Positions 9,981 to 19,540 of a DNA stretch of 64,000 bases are shown here, in pieces; position 1 is the stretch's first letter, and each line of letters opens with the position of its first letter. A program made the position numbers and the translations under genes. This stretch comes from Blasia pusilla (lineage: Eukaryota > Marchantiophyta > Marchantiopsida > Blasiales). The stretch covers positions 60,388,001 to 60,452,000 of the forward strand of contig CM114272.1 in NCBI GenBank assembly GCA_050084515.1, read 5' to 3'. The notes beneath the pieces are model-generated. The model did no database searches. It was not told the origin of the DNA and was given only the letters and a program-made list of their open reading frames with translations.

Positions 9981-10491
9981 ATGGACCATTCCTACGTGTA
10001 CTGCTTCGTTCGGCCCAAGCACAATTTCCAGGTGTTCAAGATCCAGGATCTGTGGATCCATGCTCAGATGGGTACAACTTAGATAGTTTGTATAATTCCC
10101 CCCTGGGAATTTACATGCAAGACAATACCCCACCTCTGGGAGGAAGGGAAAAGTCACCAGCCGTGATGCAAATGCTCATCGAGCTCTGCTCAAGGCCGGG
10201 TGACTTGGTATTCGACTTAGTGGGACTTTCAGGGGCAAGTATCAAAGGCGCCTGGCAGAGTGGTAGGAACATTCTCTGCCTCGAGGGAAGGCAGGAACTG
10301 TTTGACCTTTGCAAGGAGGCAAAGGCAGAATATGAAAGGCTCGTTGGGCGCACAACTCTCCACCGAAGCCGAGAGCTCCGGTTCCAGACCCACCCTTGGT
10401 AGTGACTCCATCGTCACTTCCAACGATTCCAAAAATCGGGAGGGCAAGGCCGAAAGTAATTTTGCAAGAGCTCTCGGACGATGACGAGTGA
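9981..10491 (+). pseudogene. Exon 4: methyltransferase C-terminal half (motif I region)
   Basis: The exon begins MDHSYVYCFVRPKHNFQVFK. It needs a frame change near 10,070 and then reads SPLGIYMQDNTPPLGGREKS and MQMLIELCSRPGDLVFDLVG. LSGASIKGAWQSGRNILCLE follows, then LFDLCKEAKAEYERL. This is the usual end of a beta-class DNA amino-methyltransferase: a KP-like segment, PGDxVxDxFxGSGT, an ARxxGRxxxGxE strand and a final helix. The AdoMet-binding motif has LVGLSGAS where active enzymes have PFxGSGT. Another shift near 10,370 gives a last block VILQELSDDDE with a stop at 10,489-10,491. The altered motif IV and motif I suggest the fold was kept for something other than catalysis, or that decay reached both. 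Confidence 0.6.
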
Positions 10492-12060
10492 GTTCAAAGA
10501 ACTCGAGGACCCAGCTTGACTGCAACGTTTGGAGTAGGGAGTTTTTTTATGATGAGGCAAAAGATTTCATAGAATAGATCAAATGTATAGTTCCGAGCTT
10601 TTTTCGGATGATATAAAGTAGAAGATTTTTTCAAACGATGGTGGTGCTTGTAAAAGTTTGCTGAACATTTTTTGTCTTTTCGAATGTGATCGTCTATGTA
10701 CTCTGCGGACTTCTATTTGCAACCCGTCGGATTTCTCCTGCTTGCAACTTTTCACTTTTTGACCACAACACCTTTTTACCACTTCCAGGCAATCTGTCGG
10801 ATTCCGACAGGTTACCTGATCGGACTCTTTCCCTGTTGGTCCAACTTAAGAGGCAGTCTGGCGGGCTTCTTCCCTTGGCACCTTCCCCTCAACTCGTAAA
10901 GGCAGACGTAGGCTTCTTTTCTTCTCTCAGACGTGTTGGATTCCTACTACCTCTGCAATTGCCATAATGGTATTACCGGGGACGGAGCACATATTGATAC
11001 TGGATGGATGTCACATTGCAGAGCGTACAAGGTATACTGCCAAGGAAGGCAGTGGGACTCAAATCAGGTTACATGGGACCGTTATGGTGTACCTAGGAGG
11101 GGGCCAAGGCTCTCAAATTCGCCAACATTTTTTATCCCCGTCTACAATCGGCCAGAGGAGCCACTTGTATCCCAGTAAATTCCTTTGGTACTGTCATTGA
11201 GGAGAGTTAGGAGTAAATTTGTAGATGACGAGGCTGAAGAAATCATAGACTAGGTCAAATGTACATTTCCGAGGTTCCTTTGGAGGTAATAAAGGACGAG
11301 ATTTTTTCAACCCATAATGGTGTTTGTAAAAGTTTGTTGGAATATTTTTTTGGACTTGTGGATTGTGTTCTTTTAGCTACTCAAAATTACAATTCTGCAA
11401 CCCGTATGATTCCGACGGGTTGCAACTTTTTGCTTTTTGCCCACTGCAACTTTTTAACCATTTCCAGGCAAGCTGTCGGATTCCGACAGGTTGAATGCTT
11501 GAGTGATCGGACTCTTTCCCTGTGAGACCAACTTCTGACGCATTGTGGCGGGCTTCTTAAATTTTGGCTCGTTCCCCTACATTCGTCAAACCAGTTGTAG
11601 GCTTCTTTTCTTGTCTAAGATGTGCAGGATTCCTACTACCTGTCGGATTGCCATTTCGGATAATCTCCGTTTTAGATCGTCGTGGGTGCAGGGTGGAAGA
11701 AAATCACTTCTAAAAATCTTTCCTTATGGTGAGCTTTCTTACGGGTTGGGAGGGGTGCAGCTACTTGGTTTCTCAACCTTAGGATCTGATGTGTTCACAT
11801 TTCACAAAGTTGGTCTTGAGCTGACACCATTCATAACCAACAGAAAGTTGGTTATGGGGCAATTTAGGGGAGGCCATGATGCGAGCAACAATCCTCGCAA
11901 AAGAGAGGTTGGCATCCGGGTGGTCCTCCAACAAAAATACCAAGGGCACTGCTTTTTGTTGACCGAGACAGCGAATGTTAAGAAACTTAGGCTCACATGG
12001 AGAGTGATGGAAAAATGTTTGTAGTGGTCTTATGATGTCTCCTTTTTTCTCGCCCCCAGG
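10492..12060. other. 3' flank of the pseudogene, partly duplicated
   Basis: No gene can be supported. Palindromes of the same family occur near 10,720-10,750, 10,787-10,816, 11,397-11,424 and 11,466-11,494. A frame from about 11,690 to 12,024 (FPYGELSYGLGGVQLLGFST) is open and reads plausibly, but I do not recognise it and it has no clear start. Confidence 0.4.
10548..11655. repeat. Diverged direct duplication, offset about 676 bp
   Basis: The segment from about 10,548 to 10,970 matches 11,224 to about 11,655. Shared landmarks in order are GATGAGGC/GACGAGGC, AGATTTTTTCAA, TTGTAAAAGTTTG, a hairpin with CTGTCGGATTCCGACAG, GATCGGACTCTTTCCCTGT, GGCGGGCTTCTT, TAGGCTTCTTTTCTT and GGATTCCTACTACCT. 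The first unit is followed by unique DNA (10,970-11,215). Divergence is moderate, so the duplication is not recent. Confidence 0.75.
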
Positions 12061-12075
12061 AAAGAGGAGGTTTTT

Positions 12076-12690
12076 TTAAGGCCAAATGTGGACCACTAAA
12101 TACTCTCTTCTAAAGATTTCTTGAATTTGAAAGCAAACAAAACTTTCAAATATGTCAAAAAGTTTTGAAGAGAGGAGGCGGATTTGGCCCTTTTTTTTTA
12201 AGAGAGACTCTCCTCTCTTCCTCTCTTCCTCTCCTCTCTTACTCTCTCCTGCCAGAATACCAACCCCCTCCATTTCCTTGGATAGTCCAGACACAAACCA
12301 ATCTACCAAGTGCAAGGTAGTTGTGTTTTCGAGTTTGTTTACTTGGCTTTGGAATCTTTGGGTGTATTCCCTAAGATTTTCCTTCTTCTTACGTCTGAAA
12401 TCACGAAGCTTCGTCAGAAGCCTCTCCTCAAACTCCAAGTCCCGGAACTCATGAAGGAAGGCCTCTAGTACCCTCTTCTAGGTTTTGGTGACCTCCACTC
12501 CAAGACCCTCGTACCACTGGCTTGCCCGCTTCTTTAGCAGGCCCGGGAATACTCGTAACAAATCTTCCTCCGAGCCTTCCCCATTAGCCTTAGCTACATG
12601 GGTAAACTCGAGCATGAAGTTGTCAACATCATCTCTTTGTCCTCCCGTAAACGTGGGATATCTTAGTAGTGTCTTCCTAGTATTGGCCAT
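12076..12690 (-). pseudogene. Ty3/gypsy-type gag fragment
   Basis: The minus strand opens MANTRKTLLRYPTFTGGQRD at 12,690 and continues FPGLLKKRASQWYEGLGVEV, the W-containing core of plant retrotransposon gag. A TAG at 12,478 interrupts it. The same frame then gives LREYTQRFQSQVNKLE and VDWFVSGLSKEM, the typical second half. The element ends abruptly at about 12,060 against the ParB/methyltransferase region, with no zinc knuckle or pol. It is a truncated remnant. Confidence 0.75.
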
Positions 12691-13086
12691 TGGGGAACTT
12701 TGGCTCCTAGGCCCCCGACTTGATGTTCGGGAAAGAGGAGGTATAGGTTCACATCTGGTTGGTCTGGCCGACCCTTCATCCTCTGAGTATCCAAAGGGAT
12801 TCCAGGTTGACTCCTCGTCCGACTGAGAAGTGATAGGAGACGTACGTGGGAACGCACTCTTATCCCTCTTCTTGCTCTTCAGCTTCGTTCGAGGACAAAG
12901 ATTGGGAGATACACCCGGCGGTCTCCAAGACAGATGATCTTCTTGTTGCTTGTTGCGTTGATCAACTCATTGATCTCGGGCGGATGGCCGGGAGGCTTCC
13001 ATTAGTACCCCCTCAGATTCGTGAGCTTGGTTGCGCACCCAAGACTGCTATGGGGTATTGCTCCATGGAGAGATAGTTGGATCTTC

Positions 13087-13395
13087 CTAACTCCTATGGG
13101 TGTGTGTATATGCACTCAATCTACCTGCCAAGTTTTCCTCCCATAAACAGAAGTATCGGGTCATCACCAAGTACAACTGACGTTCATGGGCAAAGCACCG
13201 CTCGGCGTTGGGTTCTTCGACAAGACTAATTAGCTTTTCTATCTTTTCTAGCACTAATGCAGCAAAAAGATTGCTATCTTCTTTCATCCATTGTCTAAGG
13301 GGGATAGCTAGAGATAGGAGATGCTCTTCCGTGAGAACTAGAAGGTTGGGTCCCCTAGGCGGCGAGGCTTCTCCCTCCGGGCTGGGATTACCCAT
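13087..13395 (-). pseudogene. N-terminal gag-region ORF of the same retroelement
   Basis: A 102-codon frame starts MGNPSPEGEASPPRGPNLL, contains the amphipathic stretch VLEKIEKLISLVEEPNAERC, and stops before the gag core. It lies between the candidate primer-binding site and gag, as expected for the start of a retrotransposon polyprotein. The stretch 12,691-13,086 between the two is broken in all frames I followed. Confidence 0.4.
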
Positions 13396-13423
13396 CAGCC
13401 TTTCTCTTTTCAGCTAATCTTAT

Positions 13424-13443
13424 GATTCTCGGCGGTGGCACCA
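13424..13443 (-). promoter_or_regulatory. Candidate primer-binding site (TGGTGCC type)
   Basis: On the minus strand the sequence is TGGTGCCACCGCCGAGAATC, just upstream of the gag-region frame that starts at 13,395. Its shape (TGG followed by an acceptor-stem-like GC-rich run) resembles tRNA-primed sites of plant gypsy elements such as the tRNA-Asp type. The exact tRNA is not identified. Confidence 0.35.
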
Positions 13444-16088
13444 AGAATTTGGTTGTATATGTAATATACTAGAATTATAAGAATTGATCTTTTTAAGGTG
13501 ATTTATGGAGTTCAATCCCCAAGAGGATCACGATTATCTGAAAAGAAAGTTTAAGTGTCGTTTATGTGAGTTTGATAGTTATGTTGATACAAAATAGATT
13601 CAATCATTCATCCGCTTATTCTCCTTCTTACAAGTACCGAAATTTTCCTTTCCTCTATTCTCTCCAATGGAATTGAATTCACGCTCAGGCAGATCTTCAC
13701 TCAACACCCAAAGAACCTCAACACGAAGGTGTCTTCTCCTACTTTCGGAATTCAATCCGTCTGGGCAGGCTACTCTCTGTCGAACAAATTTCTTACAACT
13801 TGTTGTTGATTATTCTAGTGGTGATAGTGTTCTCTTGATCTCTTTCTCACTCTGCAGACCCAATAAGATGATTCATGAGTACACGCCGCACATCAGAATA
13901 AAGAAAGAGAATCCTTTACTATTCCATCAAGAATGAGAAAGCTTCAAAGTGTATACAAGCACAAGAGGGTACTACTCCCTTGCTCGGACCATTCTTATAG
14001 CATAAGGACTTCGTGAGAGAATGATGCTGATATATAGCTACTTTCATGCTTCTTAAATATCCTTCAAGATAGTGGTAGTCCTAAAGATCTGAAGCGCTTC
14101 TTGCTAAGTAGGCACCTATTGGGATCTTGTAACTCTTTTGATCTACGGTTCTCTTATCTTTTCTTAGGATCCCTATGAATCCGCTGGTTGTAACTGTCCT
14201 AACTTCCTATCTGGTCCAAAAAGTCACGTCTCTTCCTAGCCTAATTACTCTAACGGTGTGCTGCTTGAAATCGCGACTAGTCCTAGCTTCGCTACGAAAT
14301 CAGAACCTCTTCTTCTTCCTTTGAGGATGAAGCTCTTCCTCTTTGTCTGAGGACAAAGCACTGCATTCTTCGCACTTGTTCAAAGTGCTTCATTCTTCGT
14401 TCTTCCGCGAAGCACTGATGCTTTGTCTTGGTGCTTTGTTGAAGAGCGAAGTACTTCTTCCTCTACTTCTTCATCGTGCTTCGTTCAAGAGCGAAGCAAT
14501 TATTAAGCTTCGTTGTCTTTGCCAAGCTTCCATGGGAATGAAGACTCTTCGAATGAGCTTCTTAGGTCCAGGGTACTCTTTGCGCAGGAGGATCCTTCGC
14601 CAACAGTACCCGTCTTACACCAAGTGGGGGTCCTATGACTTGTTCTACTCCCATTCCCCACTCTCTCGCTACCTCTCCTTACTTGGGAGATCTAGTGATC
14701 CCCGGAATAAACCCTAAAATTCCCTTACCTATTTCCTTATGTAATGTAAAACTCTAGGAAAAAGATACTCTTTCTATCACAAAGTACTAAGTTTGTTCCC
14801 AAGAGACCATTGTTTCCTGAGTAAAGAGAGGTTTTATAAAGAATATCAAGAATAAGCTTCACTGAAATGTTTCACTAACTCCAACAAGACTCTTCTCAAG
14901 TGCACAGGAAGACTCTTGCGAATCTTGAATGAAAAAGCTCCACAAAGACCTCAAAGAGACCTCAAGAATGGCGGCTCACCCTACTTTCAAAACTAAATCT
15001 GTCATGGCAGGTTACTCATTGTCTTTCCTACGCTTCTTCTTGATTATCTTCTGGAATTCTGAAACTACAAGACTCAACTCTCATCTCTACTGCAACCCAA
15101 TAGGATCCACATTCAATTCCGCACATCAGAAAGCATGAGAGAAGACTCTTCTTCTGCATCAAAGAGTGGAAAGAACTAGAAAAGTATTACAAGCTTCAGA
15201 AAGTAAAAGACTCTTTAGCTTGGATCATCCCTCAACAAAACTTTCTACACGCTCACCAAGACTGCTAGTAAACACAAGATACACGGAACAGTATTTGGGA
15301 ATTCAAGACACAAGGGAATGATCCTTTCTTCTTCTTATTTACTCTTTAAATATTCTTTATAATCATTTATTGATCTTCCTATTCTAATATAGAATTCTAA
15401 TTGCTACTCCTACTTTCTCCACTCAAATTCTCTAACCCTCCATCTTCCTAAGACGGTTCGCTTCCTTGGCGATTCATTTCCGCTCCCTCTTAATTGCTAC
15501 GTCGTTCCAATTCCGGCTTCCGAAACTGCCGCAACGGTTCAGTCTTCACAGTCTTCGCCCTCTCCGCAGTCTTCGCTTTGCAATCCTATCTTCGCGCAAA
15601 GACTCTTATCCTTCTGCCATCGCGAAGAGTCCTCCTTTCTACTTTCTTTCACTCCACTACCTTCAAAACATTTCCTATCTTTCTATTCCTATTCTTAATA
15701 CATTTTTTCGCTTTCTAAAGACTCTTTGACTTCTTCTCCTTCTTCCTCTTCCTTCTTAGAATTCTTAGTCTTTGCTCTTGGGTCTTCGGTCTTTGTTCTT
15801 TGAACCCAATCTTTGCACAAAGACTACCTTCAATCTTATTTACAAAGAAGCTTTTCCCAGTTTTCGTTGACAGTCTTCACTACCATTCTTACTGCGGTCT
15901 TTTCTTACAAAGCACCCGCACTTCTTCTTCTAACTTATTTTCCAGTCTTTTCCCTATTTTACATATTTCTCACTCTCCCAAGATAGCCCTTAATCTATTA
16001 ACATCTTTTGTCCTCTCATCAGAGTTGTGTCAGTCACTCTTCACACAATTTCAGTAAAATAAAACTCTTTACTTCCGGTATGGAGTCT
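13444..16088. other. CT-rich non-coding DNA, possibly a long LTR
   Basis: No coding sequence is supported. The DNA is rich in TCTTC and GAAGC words. Around 14,340-14,540 versions of GCGAAGCACTTC recur on both strands, and AGACTCTT recurs from 14,890 to 15,800. By position it could be the 5' LTR and leader of the gag remnant on its left, but I could not find the LTR edges or a matching second copy. Confidence 0.3.
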
Positions 16089-18619
16089 TTAGTCCTTGCT
16101 CAAGGAAGACTTTTGTACAAAACTTGATCTTTCTATCAAAATTTCAAAAATGTGGGCACTACAAATTCCTTCTTTGCTTACTCGATGCCCTAGATAATCA
16201 ACTTCTGTCTTATCGAACTCACATTTCGAAGCTTTGGCATACAACTCATTATCTCTTAGGATTTTAAGGACTTCTTGTAAACGATTTATATGCTCCTCTA
16301 TGATTTTACTATAGACCAAGATATCATCTAAGAATACGATGACAAACTTGTCTAAATATGGATGAAATATATGATTCATTAGGCCCATAAAGGTTGCAGA
16401 TCAAATGTAAAGTAAGACCAAATGGCATAATTAAGTATTCAAAGTGTCCGTACCTAGTATAAAAAGAAGTCTTGGGCACATCTTCATCCACAATTCAAAT
16501 TTGGTTGTAGCCGCTTCTAAGGTCAAGTTTGGTGAAATATTTTGCTCCTTGTAGTTGGTCGAACAAATCATCCATTTTTTAGAATGGATATTTATTTTTT
16601 ACTATTTTTTTATTCAATGTTCGATAGTCGATACATAGTCATATGCTTCCATCCTTTTTTTCACAAAAAGAACAAGGGTTGCATATGGCAATACGCTTGG
16701 TTGGATGAAGCCTTTCTGTAACATCTCCTTTACTTGGGCTTTGCATTCTTCTAATTTTCTTGGAGCTAAGCGGTAAGGAGCCTTGCATGGTGGTGTGCTT
16801 CTTGGAAGGACCTCAATCTTGTGGTCTACCCTCCGTTTTGGTGGTAGGCTTGATGGTAAATTGTTTGGGAATATATCTTTATATTCTTCCAATACTTCTC
16901 TCAACTCGTCTGATATCTCTCAATATTTTTTCAAACCACCAACATACATCTTATTAAACCTAGAAAACATACATCTTGATGTTTGATGGCAGTTTTTCCT
17001 ATTAAGACATGATGTGACTCTATCTCCATAAATCTTCCACCCTCGAGTCTTCACACTTTTTTTTCTCCAATCTACCTCTAGATTGTACTGTTCCATCCAA
17101 GGCATCCCCAAGATAACATCATAACATGCTAATTTAATGACCTTCATCTTTAACTCTTCATGATACTTTCCTATCCTCAAGTCTACCCTTCGAGGAAGCT
17201 TCTCAATCTTTCCTGTTTGCCCATTTTGAAATTCTACCTCTTCTTTTTAATCCCTGTCTAAATCTAAGCCCAACTTCATAGCTATGGCTCTTAAAAGAAA
17301 GTTTTCAGTTGTACCAGGATCAATCAACAGTCTAACTTGGGATCCTTCTACTTCCCCATCTATGCGTTTCTCCTCTCTTCAAACCATTTACCTCCACATG
17401 TTTTTGTCGACCCTCGTCTTTTCTCCTTTTGCTAGAACCAGTATATCCACAAGGCGCGATTACTAGTGGTTGGCGTTTCCCTGAGGTCAGCCTTCTTCAT
17501 CATCTTCCTACATGTGTTCTCCTTCAAGATGACTAAGAGGGCGACGATATGGCCTATTTCCGAGCCTACAAAGGCAAAAATTCATGGCTACATGACTATA
17601 TCTACCACACTTAAAACATTGAGTCGTATCTCTTCGGACTTTGAATTCTCTCCCTCCTCTAAGAACCTTGACCCTGTCGGTCCGAAGAGCAATCCCTTGT
17701 ATGTTCAGGTTCCGATCTCTCTCCATTGGGACCCTTCCATTATACCTTTGTGGCGCATAACCCTCTTGTGCTCGAAGGTTACCTAACTCCATGGATGTGG
17801 ATCCGTAGTGGTTGTTCATGGAAGCAACCACCTCTCCTCCTTCTTCGTACATATTCGTCATACGTTAGGCTCATGCGATTGCTTCATTGATATCTTTCGG
17901 GTTGTCTTCTTCCCATTCAAGTTGCGGATTTGTATCTGCAAGTCACAAAACTCTTTGATGTAGTCCTCCATAGTACCTTTTTGCTTCACTTGCCATAGTT
18001 TCATTCTAGCAGTGAGGATTGCATCCACAAATTGAAAATTTTGCAGCAACCCTTGCTTCATTTCGCTCCACGTAATTTGTTGACTTGCTTCAATGAAGGA
18101 TCTCTCCCATCCTTGATACCATGTCAATGCTCGATCGGTTAACCAAGATTTTACGAACATCCCTGCAATATGATCAGCAATGTTGAAAAGGGATAAATGG
18201 ATTTCCATCCGAGTGATCCAACCCTCTAATACCCCCATGGCTCGACTTTCTTTGTATTGTTCTACCTTGCATGCCTTTGTTATTTTCAATATCAATGATG
18301 CTTGGGTCTCCAATGCTCGTGCCCTTAAGGTTTCTTCACTCTCCCCACAAGTCACGACTTATGTAGTTTCCATCTCCATCTCACCTATCGAAAGAACTCT
18401 CTCTCTCTCTCTCTTTCTACTCTCATATTTTCTGACCGAAGCAACTTCTTGCGCTAATTCTTTGACTTGGTATTGACTTTGATCAAATGCAAATCTCAAC
18501 TCTCTCAATTCACGAATGATATCCCCCAAAGTTTCTTCCATGATCACTTTGATTTTACCCTGACCCTTTACTATCACTTTAAGATAAGATGAAGATATAC
18601 ACTTGCCAATTTCCCACAA
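16089..18619 (-). pseudogene. Decayed Ty3/gypsy element: gag, zinc knuckle, protease, RT
   Basis: Reading right to left: gag (18,355-17,858; WLTDRALTWYQGWERSF and LWQVKQKGTMEDYIKEF); a zinc-knuckle block (17,861-17,508; CFKCGRYSHVAMNFC, with one more residue than the usual CX2CX4HX4C); the protease end (17,180-16,920; ACYDVILGMPWMEQYN); the RT fingers (16,904-16,614; KAPYRLAPRKLEECKAQVKE); and the RT palm (16,388-16,089; [15 protein letters not shown] with the catalytic DD). Stops and frame changes separate the blocks. RNase H and integrase are missing, and the element stops at about 16,089. Domain order and the primer site at 19,160 agree with one minus-strand gypsy copy. Confidence 0.82.
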
Positions 18620-19159
18620 TAGGGACTACAAAAGGCAATGTTGATTTAATGACTTCCTCATAATACTCTTGGCCAAACTTCCTCACCATAGACTCTTTAT
18701 ATGCTACCTTAGGTTGACAAACCACATGGACTATACATTGAGTGTTAAAAAACACTTGTGGGGGCCTATTCAAATCCATTCCCCATATCTTTCCTAAAAT
18801 AATATATAAATAGTGTAATCCCACACACGATCATATGTACCAATAGGAAGGATCACCGGGGAGCGAGATTCCATCACTTGCGCCATGAAAACTTCACCAA
18901 AGTGATATACAAGATACTTATGAACCAGTGTCTATCTACATATAAGATTTTGATGGTGAATAGATTAAGAAACACAAAATTAGTAGTCACTCTCGCTCCC
19001 CCTCTATCCATTACCTGTAAAACAGCCCTTCCTCCTTACTCTACTTGCAGTTCAATAGCCGTTGCCAGTCTCTAACAACCTGTCTAACTCTTGACAGTAT
19101 ATTATTGCTTGGTCATCCTTCCTACAAGGGTTATCCTCTCTCATTGGAAGAGCAACCTT

Positions 19160-19171
19160 GCTTTGATACCA
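19160..19171 (-). promoter_or_regulatory. Primer-binding site, initiator-Met type
   Basis: The minus strand reads TGGTATCAAAGC, one base different from the common plant TGGTATCAGAGC site. It follows ...GAGTTACAA, so the 5' LTR probably ends in CA at 19,173. It is the right side and orientation for the gypsy pseudogene at 16,089-18,619. Confidence 0.65.
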
Positions 19172-19172
19172 T

Positions 19173-19540
19173 TGTAACTCTTCAGCTCACAAAATCACTC
19201 TAAAATTGCTCAAAGGTAGAATGTCCCTCGAGATCTCTCCTATTTCTTCCTATAAGAAAGAGGAGAGGTACTATATACTATATATCTCTAATTTTATATA
19301 CTTAGAGATAGGTACAATGAAGACAAATTAGCTCTATCTATCCTTATGCCACGTGTCTTATTTTCATAGCATGAGAGGATCTTCTTTGGACTCTAATATC
19401 CCTACCTCATCTCCCCCAGTCTCAACCGTATCTTACTTTTCACCAACCGATGGCCCCACTCTCACCTTTATCTCATGTATCTTGTCTTTTCACTTTTTGG
19501 TAGATTCTTCGTCACTACATGCATGTCATAGATTCTAACT
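19173..19540 (-). repeat. Probable 5' LTR of the minus-strand gypsy element
   Basis: The segment begins TGTAACTCTTCAG on the plus strand, which is the CA-ending edge on the minus strand. It contains a TATATACTATATATC run near 19,270-19,295. The outer edge is uncertain; I place it near 19,540 only because sequence character changes to AT-rich there. Confidence 0.35.

Larger units (their letters stand above)
5371..10491 (+). pseudogene. ParB-like / DNA methyltransferase-like four-exon pseudogene
   Basis: Four coding blocks join into one gene: 5,371-5,989, 6,079-6,554, 7,424-9,427 and 9,981-10,491. All three introns have GT-AG ends, and each join keeps the reading frame in use on both sides (phase 0 after CGG at 5,989; AAC AC|G at 6,554/7,424; phase 0 after CGG at 9,427). 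That is good support for the model. The order is coiled coil, ParB-like fold, helical region, basic/acidic linker, and methyltransferase motif IV followed by motif I, which is the order of beta-class (permuted) amino-methyltransferases. The reading frame is interrupted by TAG at 5,579, 7,455, 9,104 and about 9,220 and by frameshifts near 5,445, 6,220, 6,470, 7,630, 10,070 and 10,370, so this copy is dead. Bacterial ParB-methyltransferase fusions are common; a spliced plant version is not a family I can name. Confidence 0.65.

Noticed and set aside
5371-10491. ParB/methyltransferase region as bacterial contamination
   Set aside because: Three GT-AG introns splice in frame, a TATA box lies upstream, and the decayed gene is embedded among plant transposons.
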